Positions 33,827-43,635 are shown, counted from the first letter of the stretch. The stretch: DNA of 64,000 bases from Paenibacillus sp. NFR01 (GCF_900111565.1 NZ_FOIK01000001.1:2387309-2451308); one strand, 5' to 3'. The notes: generated from the letters alone by a model not told the origin. Numbers and translations are program-made.

Positions 33827-35926
33827 TCATTCCTTACTTATAGTAACGTTATTAAAATAGTGTTGCAAAATCTGCTTGTAATCATACCCCTGATCCGCCA
33901 TGCCTTTGGCGCCCCATTGCGATAATCCGAGGCCGTGGCCGTTCCCCCAGCCGATGAAATAGAACCCGGCCGCGCCGGTTACAGCTCTGGCGGAATCTGC
34001 CCCCATGACCACGGTTCCGCTTGCCGAAGCGGATACTTTGCCCGCAGCGGACAGGACGGCGGCCGGTTGGGCGCTGCCCACAGATGCGGTAGTGCCTCCC
34101 GCGCCTAGTACAGTATAACTGCCGGCCGGCACAATATCAAACAAGGTGCTAGGCAGGCCGCCGAAGGCGGAACGGAACAAATCCGGATATTTTACCTGTA
34201 AAATCTCTCCGTTGGCCTTGATTTGCGTAGGCCGTCCAGACGGGCCGCGCTGGGTGATTTGCAGCGTGGCAATGTTCGAAGGCAGCGTGCCCGATACTTT
34301 GCCGGACAGGCTCTTCAGCAGATCGGCGGAAGAATAGGGACCTTTAATCCAGCTGTAGCTGCCGGATTCGAATACCGTATCCAGCACCACAGCCTGTTCA
34401 CCCGTATTGAGCTTGCCGACCGGAGACGCCGAATTGTCGATAATCGGCAGCGGACGGACGTTCACGTCCGAGGTCGTGGCAATGGCAAGCGCCAGCCCTC
34501 CCGAATTTTTGGCGCCGGTCAATTTGATATTATCCTCTCTGGCATAGCCGGAAGCGCCGCCGGATAACTGCAGGTAATACCATTTCTTGGTCGCTGCAGC
34601 TGCGGCATCTCCGGAGCTGTCCACGCTTACGAACGTAGTCCCCCCGCCGTTCCATACTTCGGTTGGATCGGCCGTTACGCCGCCGGCATTGGCGGAGAAG
34701 ACGGCTTCAACCACTTTGCCGCCGCTGAGCAGCACTTCGCCGGCGGTCGCGTCGACCGCCTTCGTGATGGACGGGGCTTCGGTGCCGATGCCGTTATAAA
34801 CCTGGCTGAGCGTGGTGTCGACGACGCTCGCGATATCAAACCGGTTGCCTTGGGCCAGTGCATAACTGCGGGCGGCAACCGCCTGTGCTTTCAACGCCGC
34901 TTCCGGCCAGCTTGAGGATACTTCTCCCCCGACTACCGAATATAAATATTGTTCCAGCGGCACGATATTTACGACCGACAAGGAACCATTCAAACTGCTA
35001 AGTTCCAGATCGCCGCGGTACGTCCGTTTGGATCGTTCTTCCATCTTAATGCCTGCAGCGTTGCCGGAAGCGAAGAACTTGGCCCCCGTACCCGATACGC
35101 TGTAGTGGAAAGCCTGACCCTCGCTGGTCCAGTCCATCCCGGCATCGGTGCGGAGTATCAGCCCGGCCGTGCCGGCAGCGACCGGAGCGAAGGCATACTG
35201 CGGCAGCGCCGCGGCGGCTGCCGTCTGCAGAGCGGCGAGCTCGCTGTCGCTGGCGGCGTCGCCGACCCATATTTGGGTCACCGCGCTGCCGTCCGCGCCG
35301 GCGGCCATGACCTTCCAGGCGTCGAAGCCGGCCGCCGTAATGGCGCCAAGCGCGGCAGAGGCTTCCTGCGCGCTGGCAAACGGCCCGGCGGCCAGGTGTT
35401 TGACGCCTCTCACCGCCGGCGTCTGCTCCGCCGGCAGGGTTAGGCCCGCTTTAAGCACGCGGGCCAGTCCGTCCTTCGCCGCGCTTTCGCTCGCATACGG
35501 ACCGGTATACAGCTGGTACACGCTGCTTCCGCCGCGCGAAGCGACAAACAGCTGCGGCTTGTCCGCGGTGGCGTTCAGTTTCTTTGCAGCGTCGGCCGCC
35601 GCCTGCCAGGTCGGGCTGTCCATCACCTTGACCTTGTAGCCGTCCAGGCTGACCCGGATGCGGTCACCGGCGGGAACCGCGGCAAGCGCCGTGCCGCCCT
35701 GAACCGCCGCCAGATTAAATGGCGCCGCCGATTGCAGCGTCACCTGCGGCGTCGTCGATTTATATTTGCTGCCGATATCGGCGTACAGTGCAACACGGAT
35801 CGTCGCCGCCGAGTCGGCGCGGGATTGTCCATAAGGAACGAGCAGGCTTCCCGTCAGCAGGGCCGCAGCCAGCAGCCCGCGGCCAAGGCGCCCCCACCCA
35901 GTTACTGTCCATTTCGCTTGCTTCAT
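33827..35926 (-). CDS. Secreted SpoIID/LytB-domain protein with N-terminal SPOR-like repeats
   Basis: A protein of about 699 residues exported by a signal peptide (KWTVTGWGRLGRGLLAAALL, cleaved near SRADSA). The middle (about residues 120-260) has two SPOR-like repeats (VYQLYTGPYASESAAKDGL and HLAAGPFASAQEASAALGA) that could bind denuded peptidoglycan. The SpoIID/LytB domain follows: VPLEQYLYSVVGGEVSSSWP, EALKAQAVAARSYAL-like, then AVFSANAGGVTADPTEVWNG and the C-terminal GWGNGHGLGLSQWGAKGMAD. SpoIID is a lytic transglycosylase of spore engulfment, but this copy is much larger and lies by queA/ruvB, as in other Paenibacillus-type genomes. ATG 35926 is 9 nt after AGGAGG; ATG 35932 is only 3 nt away. 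Confidence 0.9.
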   Translation of the reverse strand: MKQAKWTVTGWGRLGRGLLAAALLTGSLLVPYGQSRADSAATIRVALYADIGSKYKSTTPQVTLQSAAPFNLAAVQGGTALAAVPAGDRIRVSLDGYKVKVMDSPTWQAAADAAKKLNATADKPQLFVASRGGSSVYQLYTGPYASESAAKDGLARVLKAGLTLPAEQTPAVRGVKHLAAGPFASAQEASAALGAITAAGFDAWKVMAAGADGSAVTQIWVGDAASDSELAALQTAAAAALPQYAFAPVAAGTAGLILRTDAGMDWTSEGQAFHYSVSGTGAKFFASGNAAGIKMEERSKRTYRGDLELSSLNGSLSVVNIVPLEQYLYSVVGGEVSSSWPEAALKAQAVAARSYALAQGNRFDIASVVDTTLSQVYNGIGTEAPSITKAVDATAGEVLLSGGKVVEAVFSANAGGVTADPTEVWNGGGTTFVSVDSSGDAAAAATKKWYYLQLSGGASGYAREDNIKLTGAKNSGGLALAIATTSDVNVRPLPIIDNSASPVGKLNTGEQAVVLDTVFESGSYSWIKGPYSSADLLKSLSGKVSGTLPSNIATLQITQRGPSGRPTQIKANGEILQVKYPDLFRSAFGGLPSTLFDIVPAGSYTVLGAGGTTASVGSAQPAAVLSAAGKVSASASGTVVMGADSARAVTGAAGFYFIGWGNGHGLGLSQWGAKGMADQGYDYKQILQHYFNNVTISKE

Positions 35927-35977
35927 GCCCATGTTCCTCCTGATCGTAAGTTGGATTATGAGTTCGGTTGCGGTAAC

Positions 35978-36985
35978 CTATTCGCGCGCCGGCGGCAGCG
36001 GCAGCCCCAAGTGGGCGTAAGCCGCCGGCGTGGCCACCCGGCCGCGCGGCGTCCGCTGCAGAAAGCCGATCTGCAGCAAATACGGCTCGTACACATCCTC
36101 GATCGTCTGGCTTTCTTCGCCGATGGTCGCAGCAATCGTATCGAGCCCGACCGGACCTCCGCGGAATACCGTAATCATCGATTGAAGCATTTTGTGGTCG
36201 ATGCTATCCAGGCCGCGCGGGTCCACCTGCAGCCGCTTCAGCGCTTCCTCGGCCAGCCCGGGCGTAATGATGCCGTCGCCGCGCACCTGCGCGAAATCGC
36301 GCACCCGCTTCAGCAGGCGATTGGCGATCCGCGGCGTTCCGCGCGAACGCAGGGCGATCGCTTCCGCCGCATCGCCCAGAATTTCGATGCCAAGCAGCTC
36401 GGCATTGCGGGATACGATGAAGCTAAGTTCCTCGACACGGTAATACTCCAGCCGGCTGACAACCCCGAAGCGGTCGCGCAGCGGAGCGGACAGCAGCCCG
36501 GCCCGCGTCGTGGCGCCGATCAGCGTGAACGGCGGCAGGTCAAGCCGGACCGAGCGCGCGCTCGGTCCCTTGCCGATCATGATATCCAGCGCGGAATCCT
36601 CCATCGCCGGATACATGACCTCCTCCACCGTACGGTGCAGCCGGTGGATTTCGTCGATAAAAAGCACGTCGCCTTCCTGCAGATTGGTCAGCAGCGCGGC
36701 AAGATCGCCCGGCCGTTCAATGGCCGGACCGGAGGTGGTCCGAAGGTTGACGCCAAGCTCGTTGGCGATAATATTCGCCAGCGTCGTTTTCCCTAGCCCC
36801 GGCGGACCGTACAGAAGCACGTGATCCAGCGCTTCGCTGCGCATTTTGGCCGCTTCGATATAGACCTTCAGGTTCTCCTTCACCTGGTTTTGTCCGATAT
36901 ATTCTGCAAGATAACGCGGACGGAGGCTCAGCTCCGCCGCCTGCTCGTCCATCATCAGATTTGCCGAGATGATCCGCTCATCCAT
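35978..36985 (-). CDS. ruvB: Holliday junction branch migration ATPase RuvB
   Basis: A 335-residue AAA+ ring motor that drives branch migration with RuvA. It has Walker [19 protein letters not shown], Walker [18 protein letters not shown], sensor 1 [21 protein letters not shown] and sensor 2 [18 protein letters not shown], then a winged helix. It lies 30 nt after ruvA in the order ruvC-ruvA-ruvB. Confidence 0.98.
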   Translation of the reverse strand: MDERIISANLMMDEQAAELSLRPRYLAEYIGQNQVKENLKVYIEAAKMRSEALDHVLLYGPPGLGKTTLANIIANELGVNLRTTSGPAIERPGDLAALLTNLQEGDVLFIDEIHRLHRTVEEVMYPAMEDSALDIMIGKGPSARSVRLDLPPFTLIGATTRAGLLSAPLRDRFGVVSRLEYYRVEELSFIVSRNAELLGIEILGDAAEAIALRSRGTPRIANRLLKRVRDFAQVRGDGIITPGLAEEALKRLQVDPRGLDSIDHKMLQSMITVFRGGPVGLDTIAATIGEESQTIEDVYEPYLLQIGFLQRTPRGRVATPAAYAHLGLPLPPARE

Positions 36986-37014
36986 GTTTGTTCACTCCCA
37001 ATTCCCCGAAGGCT

Positions 37015-37638
37015 TTATTTCGCCACATACAAAAGGCCCAGCGCCTTCTTCATCAGCACGTCCACCGGACCGGTGTCCGTGCCCTCTTTCTTCATCGTCA
37101 GCCATACCTTATCCAGCTCCGCTTCCGTATAGCCGAGCGCCTTGAGGCCGTCTCTGGCTTCCTGCCAGGCCAGGCCTTCGCCTCTTTTCTCCTCTTCCGG
37201 AACCGCAAACAGTCCGGTCTGCATCGCCGCGGCGAAGCCGAGACCGTCCAGCTTGTCGCGCAGATCGAGAATCATGCGCTGCGCCGTTTTTTTGCCAATG
37301 CCCGGGAGCTTCGTCAGGAACGTGATATTCTCCTGATAAATCGCCGAGATCAGCTGGTCCGGCGTGCCGCCGGTAAGAATGCCGAGCGCGACGCGCGGCC
37401 CAATGCCGGATACCTCGATCAGCTTGCGGAACAGGCGCTGCTCCTCGCGGGTGACGAATCCGAACAGATGGGTCGCATCCTCGCGCGTCTGATAATGGAT
37501 ATAAATCGTGACCGGCCCTTCGCTTTTGGCAAATGCATACGGATTCGGGCAAAAGACGCGGTAGCCTACCCCGTTCACGTCAACAACAACATATTCCGGC
37601 TCCAGATGGACAACCGGTCCTCTCAAGAAATCGATCAT
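37015..37638 (-). CDS. ruvA: Holliday junction DNA-binding protein RuvA
   Basis: A 207-residue tetrameric junction-binding protein. The N-terminal OB fold (MIDFLRGPVVHLEPEYVVVDV, GYRVFCPNPY), two HhH motifs (LIEVSGIGPRVALGIL and LTKLPGIGKKTAQRMILDLRDK) and the C-terminal RuvB-contact domain (ALGYTEAELDKVWL) are all present. Its start overlaps the ruvC stop by 4 nt (ATGA), so translation is coupled. Confidence 0.97.
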   Translation of the reverse strand: MIDFLRGPVVHLEPEYVVVDVNGVGYRVFCPNPYAFAKSEGPVTIYIHYQTREDATHLFGFVTREEQRLFRKLIEVSGIGPRVALGILTGGTPDQLISAIYQENITFLTKLPGIGKKTAQRMILDLRDKLDGLGFAAAMQTGLFAVPEEEKRGEGLAWQEARDGLKALGYTEAELDKVWLTMKKEGTDTGPVDVLMKKALGLLYVAK

Positions 37639-38138
37639 TTTCGCAATACCTCGTTTAATTTGGAATTAAGGCTGACCGAATGGGCATGGCAGACCGCCAC
37701 TGCGAGCGCATCCGCCACATCGTCCGGCTTCGGCACTGCCGACAGCTTGAGCAGCAGCTTGACCATTTCCTGCACCTGTTTCTTCTCCGCCTTGCCGTAG
37801 CCGACTACCGCCTGCTTGACCTGAATCGGCGTATACTCCGAGATCCGCAGGCCGCGCTGCACGGCGGCGAGCACGACCACCCCGCGGGCCTGGGCGACCG
37901 GCAGCGCCGTCGTCACGTTGCGGCTGAAGAACAGCTTCTCCAGCGCAATCTCTTCCGGCTCGTAGCGGTCGATCAGCTGTACGATCCCGTCATACACATG
38001 CATCAGTCGCTCCGCCTCCGGCGTATGCGCTTCGGTCTGGATGCTGCCGTACTGCACCGGCGTTAATTTATTTCCCTGCTTATCCACAAAACCGAAGCCG
38101 ACGATCGCCAGCCCCGGGTCAATTCCCAAAATGCGCAA
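37635..38138 (-). CDS. ruvC: Crossover junction endodeoxyribonuclease RuvC
   Basis: A 167-residue resolvase that cuts Holliday junctions. The RNase H-like fold shows the first Asp in RILGIDPGLAIVGFGFV, Glu in ALEKLFFSRNVTTALPVAQARG, and the C-terminal Asp pair in KPDDVADALAVAVCHAHS. It is first in the ruvCAB operon. Classical Bacillus subtilis lacks ruvC (it uses RecU), so its presence together with ruvAB is a useful taxonomic sign of Paenibacillus-like bacteria. Confidence 0.97.
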   Translation of the reverse strand: MRILGIDPGLAIVGFGFVDKQGNKLTPVQYGSIQTEAHTPEAERLMHVYDGIVQLIDRYEPEEIALEKLFFSRNVTTALPVAQARGVVVLAAVQRGLRISEYTPIQVKQAVVGYGKAEKKQVQEMVKLLLKLSAVPKPDDVADALAVAVCHAHSVSLNSKLNEVLRK

Positions 38139-38305
38139 AAGCCCTCTCCCCTTCAGCAGGCGTCTTCCCGCCTGATTCCTGCTATGTCCCGCTGAAAGCG
38201 AACATATGTATTCCTTCTTCCCATTATAGCAAAAAAATCACTAGGGGGGCACAACAAAATGCCCTCATGTGAGCAGGAACAAAACCGCCGAAAAGTCCGT
38301 AAACG

Positions 38306-38348
38306 CAAAAAGAGCAGGAACCCCCGCTAACGGGATCATTCCTGCTCT
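38306..38348 (-). terminator. Terminator after bofC
   Basis: AGAGCAGGAA (38311-38320) pairs with TTCCTGCTCT (38339-38348), followed on the minus strand by TTTTTGCG. Confidence 0.85.
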
Positions 38349-38379
38349 GTCCTTCTTTCAACCTTGCCGCCGAACCTCA

Positions 38380-39108
38380 TTATTGTTTATCCTGCACAGC
38401 CGCTTCCGCCGAATCGCGCGCGTAGTCGCTGAACGTGGACAGGACGCTGTTATACTCCTCGATGTCCTGCACGCGGATGCCTTCATGCAGCTGCTTCAAG
38501 ATTTCCTCCGGAAGCGACGATTTCATCGACCCCATGTCCATTTGGAAAAAGGTGCGGAGCACCTGATCCTCCCCGGGCGGCCCCTTGAACAAGGTCAGGT
38601 TGCCGTGGGCATCGATGCCGAAGCAAGCGTCTTTCTTCGTCAGCGGAGACAGATCGTTGACCTCGCGTTCGAGCCAGAGGCTGCCATCGGCATCGATCCG
38701 GCCGGTCCAGTCCGGATGCCCGGCGATAAGCCGCTGCTGCTCGGCGGCTGTTTTGAGGCCTTGCAGCGTCTGCACTTCCTCACCGGTGACATAGGTCGTC
38801 TTCAAATGAACTCTGCGGCTGAGCCCCTCCTGCCGGACCGTCTTGAGCAATTGCGCCCGCGCGGCCAGCGCCGCCGCGTCATCCGCGCCTCCGCTGCCGT
38901 CAGGCAGTGCCGCCACCGCCGGCAGGCTGTCGAGGGATTCGGGCAGGTTCCAGGCCGATCCCTTGAGCAGGCCGCTGAGCTCCTGCGGCACTTGCATGCT
39001 GCGCCAGGCCAGCACTGTCAGAAGCAGGCAGGCTGCGCCTGCCCACAGTGCTTTTTTCCACCGTCTCCACCGCCGCCACAATTGTTTTTTCAAACGAAAA
39101 GCATTCAC
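38380..39108 (-). CDS. bofC: BofC-like intercompartment signalling protein (forespore)
   Basis: A 242-residue protein with one N-terminal helix (KKALWAGAACLLLTVLAW) and an extracytoplasmic part. The BofC core is RRVHLKTTYVTGEEVQTLQG, then DADGSLWLEREVNDLSPLTK and KKDACFGIDAHGNLTLFKGP. In Bacillus, BofC is exported from the forespore and restrains the SpoIVB protease, timing sigma-K activation. It lies next to ruvC as in Bacillus (ruvA-bofC). It begins 52 nt after the stop of the CocE hydrolase gene, so it may have its own promoter there. Confidence 0.88.
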   Translation of the reverse strand: MNAFRLKKQLWRRWRRWKKALWAGAACLLLTVLAWRSMQVPQELSGLLKGSAWNLPESLDSLPAVAALPDGSGGADDAAALAARAQLLKTVRQEGLSRRVHLKTTYVTGEEVQTLQGLKTAAEQQRLIAGHPDWTGRIDADGSLWLEREVNDLSPLTKKDACFGIDAHGNLTLFKGPPGEDQVLRTFFQMDMGSMKSSLPEEILKQLHEGIRVQDIEEYNSVLSTFSDYARDSAEAAVQDKQ

Positions 39109-39160
39109 GTTAATCCCTTCATTCTGCTTTTTTTGCTATTGTGGCCTGCAGTGGAAGGTT

Positions 39161-41290
39161 TTATGCGTTCGGAATGACCGGAAGGTTGATATGGCTCGGG
39201 TATGTTTCGTTATGCCAGATCGTCTGCACCGCAACGATGCTTTCTTCTTCCTCGTACGGGTTATTCCCCGTATTGGTGTTGGGGAACGAGACCATTTTGC
39301 TCGATGAGGTGACCGTGAAGCGGATGCGATGGCCCTCGGCAAAGCAGTGGGCAATGTTTTGCATAAAAATATCGTAGCGCTCCACTTGCCCCGGAACGAG
39401 CAGCTCCGGCTGGTCATATCCTTTCCGGTATTTTGCGCGGACGATGTAGTTGGACAGGCGGATGGAGTCGCCGCCGGGATGCACGTCGCTAAGCGTTACT
39501 GCCCAGTCGGTATCGACGGCGGAGCTTGCCGCATATAGCACCGCCGACAACTCCCCGGCCACCGTGAGCTTCTCCTCCAGCGGCTCGCTGGTATAGACTA
39601 GAATATCGCCGCGCAGCTCATGTTTCCGCATGTTCTCCGGCTCTCGTTCGCCGCTGTCGCAGACCGGATCGGCTGGATTATAGATGAAGGTATCCGCCGG
39701 AGAATCCGCAACCGGTGCAGCCGTAAGCCGCCCGTCGCCCAGCGCGGAATTGGCCCGGCCGGCCCCGCCAAGATAAAACGGCGTGACCGCCGCTTCCGCA
39801 GGCGTCCAATCCTCCGAGGTCCGCCAGCGGTTTTCGCCGACCACGTAATATTCGGCCCGCGGTTCCTCGTCGATCCCGTTCGCGATCCCCTTCAGGAAAC
39901 GGTCGAACCAGCGCAGCACCGACACGTCGTAATCGTAGACGACCGCATCGTTGCCGAAGCTTTCGGACAGCAGATCCCTGGCCCGGTTCGGCCCGTGCTC
40001 CCAGGCCCCAAGGCGGATTTTTCGATTCGGCACATCATGCTCGGTAAGCATCCGCCATGTCTCGGAAACGCCCGGACTGTCGCCGTCATACCAGCCGGAA
40101 ATGACGTACATCGGTACGTTCACCTGGTCTCCGCGCTCGCTGAACGTGCAGTTGCGCCAGAAATCGTCGTACTCCGGATGCTCGCTCCACAGCGCCCACG
40201 GTCCGGAGGGTTTGCCGATCATCTGCTGCGGAATATCCTTGATCGGGCGGGCTTCGACCGCTTTGACCGGATCGACCGTAATGCCGCCGAAGATGTCGAA
40301 GTCGGTTCGGGTGCCTACCGATTGGGCAAGCGTCCAGGACAGCAGCGGCCAGGAGCATAATGTTCCGCCCTTGCGCGCGGTATCCACGAACGGCGAGCCG
40401 ACGTTCACCTCGTTGACCACCGCCTTCAGGTTCGGATGCCCGCTGGTCGCGGCGGCAACCACGACATAACCGAGATAAGACGCCCCCCACATGCCGACAT
40501 TGCCGTCGGACCAGTCCTGCTGAATAATCCAGTCGATCGTATCGTAGCCGTCCTCACGCTCATGATAAAAAGGAACAAGCACGCCCTCGGAGTCGGCGCG
40601 GCCCCGGACATCCTGGTTGACGACGGCATAGCCCTTATTGGCCCATCGGATGAAATTCGGCTTTTTGCCGTTCCGGTCGTAACAGGTCCGAACCAGGATC
40701 GTCGGCAGCTTCGTGCCGGGCTGGACGCCTTCGGGCAAATAAACATCCGTGGCGAGCCGCACGCCATCGCGCATCGGAACGAGATACGTGCCGAGATCAT
40801 TAACGCCATACTCCGGCTTCGAGAGGAGCGGTTCGTCATACACGGTAAGCGGCGTCAGCTTCTCATACCCGTCTTTGACGATCAGCTCGATGCCATACCG
40901 GTTTGGCGTCAGGAAGGCGATCACCTCGCCGTCCAACGTAACGATATCCAGCGCGGTTGCGCCGCGCAGCGCCCATACCTGGGAGCGCTTCGGCGCTCCG
41001 GCAATTTCCGCTTCATAGGCGATATGCCGTTCATAGCACTCACCGCTGCTTAGTGTTACCTTATCCCCTGTCCACTGCGCCTGCTCGTATGCGGATAGAT
41101 TGCGGGCGATGGCCTCCAGCGGCAGGACATAACCTGCGCCTGCAGCCAGCGCATTCTCCTGCAGCTGGGTCCGGCGGCGCAATTCCACCTTGGCGTGCAT
41201 AACCTTGCGGTCAGCGGTAAAGCGGATTTTTCCATAATCAATGCCCGAGCAATAGAACCGGAAAACCGTATCTGTTAAATATGATGTCAT
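39161..41290 (-). CDS. CocE/NonD family serine hydrolase (X-Pro dipeptidyl-peptidase-like)
   Basis: A 709-residue enzyme of the alpha/beta-hydrolase S15/CocE group. The nucleophile is in MWGASYLGYVVVAAATSG (Gly-x-Ser-x-x-Gly), the Asp in SGWYDGDSPGVSETWRML and the His in RLGAWEHGPNRARD. The C-terminal jelly-roll domain (DWAVTLSDVHPGGDSIRLSN, GHRIRFTVTSSSKMVSFP) is complete. About 150 residues of unrelated sequence come before the hydrolase start (GVRLATDVYLPEG), and they are not part of the usual family. Members cleave esters or X-Pro peptides. It is the last gene of a three-gene unit with a dipeptidase-like and an ornithine cyclodeaminase-like protein. Confidence 0.87.
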   Translation of the reverse strand: MTSYLTDTVFRFYCSGIDYGKIRFTADRKVMHAKVELRRRTQLQENALAAGAGYVLPLEAIARNLSAYEQAQWTGDKVTLSSGECYERHIAYEAEIAGAPKRSQVWALRGATALDIVTLDGEVIAFLTPNRYGIELIVKDGYEKLTPLTVYDEPLLSKPEYGVNDLGTYLVPMRDGVRLATDVYLPEGVQPGTKLPTILVRTCYDRNGKKPNFIRWANKGYAVVNQDVRGRADSEGVLVPFYHEREDGYDTIDWIIQQDWSDGNVGMWGASYLGYVVVAAATSGHPNLKAVVNEVNVGSPFVDTARKGGTLCSWPLLSWTLAQSVGTRTDFDIFGGITVDPVKAVEARPIKDIPQQMIGKPSGPWALWSEHPEYDDFWRNCTFSERGDQVNVPMYVISGWYDGDSPGVSETWRMLTEHDVPNRKIRLGAWEHGPNRARDLLSESFGNDAVVYDYDVSVLRWFDRFLKGIANGIDEEPRAEYYVVGENRWRTSEDWTPAEAAVTPFYLGGAGRANSALGDGRLTAAPVADSPADTFIYNPADPVCDSGEREPENMRKHELRGDILVYTSEPLEEKLTVAGELSAVLYAASSAVDTDWAVTLSDVHPGGDSIRLSNYIVRAKYRKGYDQPELLVPGQVERYDIFMQNIAHCFAEGHRIRFTVTSSSKMVSFPNTNTGNNPYEEEESIVAVQTIWHNETYPSHINLPVIPNA

Positions 41291-41302
41291 CTGCCTGTTC
41301 CC

Positions 41303-42466
41303 CTATCCGCAAATTTGTTCAAAGACCCCCAGCCAGTTGCCGCCCATGATCCGGGCAATATCGCCGTCCGAATACCCGCGCGCCACCAACCCTCTTGTAA
41401 AATTGATAAAATGGCCGTACCGCTCCAGCCCCGCCACCGTCTCGCTCGACGGACCGTCCCCTTTGGCGAAACCGAGCTTCGGCGCGACATGCTCCTTGAA
41501 GTAGATCAGCGACCATAGCGTATCGCTCATCGGCCAGTCCGTGCCGATCCCGACATGGTCGGACCCGACCAACTGGACCATATAATCGATATGGTCCAGC
41601 ACATGATCCAGCGTCGTGTGCTGCGGGTCATGATGCACGAACCACGGCATGGCAAATACGCCGATGACGCCACCCGTTGCGGCGATAGCCCGGATTTCCT
41701 CGTCGCTTTTGCAGCGCATATGCGGATAAACCGCCTCCGCTCCGGTATGGGAAGCGATGACCGGCGCCTGCGACAGCGCGCAGGCATCCAGCGTCGTCTG
41801 CTTGCCGCAATGGCCGGTATCGACGATTACGCCAAGCTTGTTCAGCCGCTCAACGAATCGCCGGCCGTAATTGGACAACCCGCCGTTCGCCTGCTCGGCG
41901 CAGCCGGAGCCGACGAGGTTCTGGTTGTTGTAGGTCAGTTGGAGAATCCGCAAGCCAAAGGCATGCAGCGCATCCAGCAGCTCCAGGTTGCGGCCGATGC
42001 CGTCCGTCTCCTGGGCGGTGACGATCCCCGCCTTTTTGCCTTCCCGTTTGGCCCGCCGGATGTCTTCCGCGGTCAGCGCCTTGATCAGCCATTCGGCGCC
42101 GTCGAACTGCCTCTGCACTTCGCCCATGCTGGTAATGATGCTTTCCTCATCGTTCAGATGCAGCTCCCGGTTGCCGGCGGTAATCCCCGAAGCATACCAT
42201 TCCTCCCGGTAAGCCGGAATTTGCCCTTCCGCCACCAGCTTTAGGATCCGCTTGGCCGGCATGGCGCTGTACGCCATCGGCTCGTCTTTGTACGGCTCGC
42301 ATTCCGCCTGGATTCGCTCCGAGATTTCCGCGGGGATCGCCGAAGGCGACAGCGGCCCCTGAAACAATAAATCGATGTTGATATTCTTTTCATGCAGCCG
42401 GAGCGCTCTTGCTTCCTGCGCTTCGCTTAGCCCGAAGGGATACAGGCCTTCCCGATGTTGTGCCAC
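41303..42466 (-). CDS. Membrane dipeptidase-like protein, peptidase family M19
   Basis: A 387-residue TIM-barrel protein of the renal-dipeptidase family, which cleaves dipeptides (often with a C-terminal D-residue). Later metal-ligand motifs are present: VIVDTGHCGKQTTLDACA and PVIASHTGAEAVYPHMR (two histidines), and SDHVGIGTDW near the C-terminus. The usual N-terminal metal motif H-x-D is NIDLLFQGP here, so the His is missing, and the Glu is in VTAQETDGIGRN. Such a change occurs in divergent M19 groups and may alter metal use. It is 12 nt upstream of the CocE gene, and follows the cyclodeaminase-like gene by 15 nt. Confidence 0.85.
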   Translation of the reverse strand: MAQHREGLYPFGLSEAQEARALRLHEKNINIDLLFQGPLSPSAIPAEISERIQAECEPYKDEPMAYSAMPAKRILKLVAEGQIPAYREEWYASGITAGNRELHLNDEESIITSMGEVQRQFDGAEWLIKALTAEDIRRAKREGKKAGIVTAQETDGIGRNLELLDALHAFGLRILQLTYNNQNLVGSGCAEQANGGLSNYGRRFVERLNKLGVIVDTGHCGKQTTLDACALSQAPVIASHTGAEAVYPHMRCKSDEEIRAIAATGGVIGVFAMPWFVHHDPQHTTLDHVLDHIDYMVQLVGSDHVGIGTDWPMSDTLWSLIYFKEHVAPKLGFAKGDGPSSETVAGLERYGHFINFTRGLVARGYSDGDIARIMGGNWLGVFEQICG

Positions 42467-42481
42467 AGCCCGTTGCCTCCT

Positions 42482-43456
42482 CTAGAATTCGACTTCAATG
42501 CCGATATGTAATTCTTCCGCCCTGCGGTAAATATACTCCGCCGCTGCCAGATCTTCGATGGCCAAACCGAGGCTTTTGAAAAGCGTAATCTCTTCGCCGA
42601 AGCCCCGGCCCTCCACACAGCGCAGCAGCAGGCCGCCGAGTTCCCCGACGATATGTCCCGGCGTAATGGCTCCCTCTTTCAACGGGAGCAGGTAATCGCC
42701 TGCTTCGTTCATCGCGGACTCCAGCCGGTCGACATACAGCCGCGCCTGCTTGACCAGCGCCGTATCCAGCTCACGGTCGCCCGGACGGCAGGCACCGACC
42801 GCGTTGATATGGGCGCCCGGCTGCACCCATTCCCCGCGCAGCACCGGCTCCGTTGCCGCCGTCACCGTGCAGATGATATCCGCTTCCCGCACCGCTTCCT
42901 CTACGGTCTCGGCCGCATGGATCTCAACGTTCCATTTGGCGCTCATCTCTGCAGCAAAATGCCGCGCTTTCTCCGTATTCCGGCTCCAGACGTGCACCTG
43001 CCGGATGTCCCGCACGAGCAGCATGGCCTCCAGATGGCTTGCCGCCTGTTCGCCTGTACCCAGGATCGCCAATCGCCGGGCATCCGGCAGCGCCAGAATC
43101 TTCGTGGCTACGGCGCTGACTGCCGCTGTGCGGATGGCGGTAATGGCCTGTCCGTTCACGATTCCCGTCAGGGTACCCGTCTCGGCATCGAACAGCGTGA
43201 CGCCCCCCTGATGGGAGGGCAGCCCGCGTTCATGATTCCGCGGAAAAATCGTAATTTGCTTCGCTCCGGCTACCTTGGTTCCTGCCAGATACCCCGGCAT
43301 TAGGCCCATCAGATTGCCGCCTGCAAGCGGCAATACCTGTCTGAGCGTCTGCACGGCTTCGCCCCGGGCCAGCTCGGACAGGACAGCCTCCATCACGCCG
43401 ATGCATGCCTCCATGCTCAAGATGTTTTCCACTTCTTTTCGATTCACAATCCTCAA
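42482..43456 (-). CDS. Ornithine cyclodeaminase / mu-crystallin family oxidoreductase
   Basis: A 324-residue protein with the NAD(P) Rossmann domain (ARRLAILGTGEQAASHLEAM) and the family core VAGAKQITIFPRNHERGLPS, GTLTGIVNGQAITAIRTAAV and AHINAVGACRPGDRELDTAL. Family members deaminate ornithine to proline, or reduce cyclic imines or make N-substituted amino acids. Its place before a dipeptidase-like and an X-Pro-type hydrolase points to processing of an unusual peptide or amino acid. ATG 43456 is the first codon of the operon; the promoter must be in the 180-bp gap facing fabV. Confidence 0.86.
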   Translation of the reverse strand: MRIVNRKEVENILSMEACIGVMEAVLSELARGEAVQTLRQVLPLAGGNLMGLMPGYLAGTKVAGAKQITIFPRNHERGLPSHQGGVTLFDAETGTLTGIVNGQAITAIRTAAVSAVATKILALPDARRLAILGTGEQAASHLEAMLLVRDIRQVHVWSRNTEKARHFAAEMSAKWNVEIHAAETVEEAVREADIICTVTAATEPVLRGEWVQPGAHINAVGACRPGDRELDTALVKQARLYVDRLESAMNEAGDYLLPLKEGAITPGHIVGELGGLLLRCVEGRGFGEEITLFKSLGLAIEDLAAAEYIYRRAEELHIGIEVEF

Positions 43457-43635
43457 CTGCTTGCCCTCCGTTCTCTGTGGAATACCCTGTAAGCTCCGTT
43501 TCTATCATACCGTAAATATCCGCAATTTGAGAAATCTTGGCGTTAACCGATAATCAAGCTTATCTTTCTGTCCCATCATTTGTTATACTCTTATATAGCA
43601 AAAAAGTTAAATCAACGATAAAGGAGATCCCCCTG

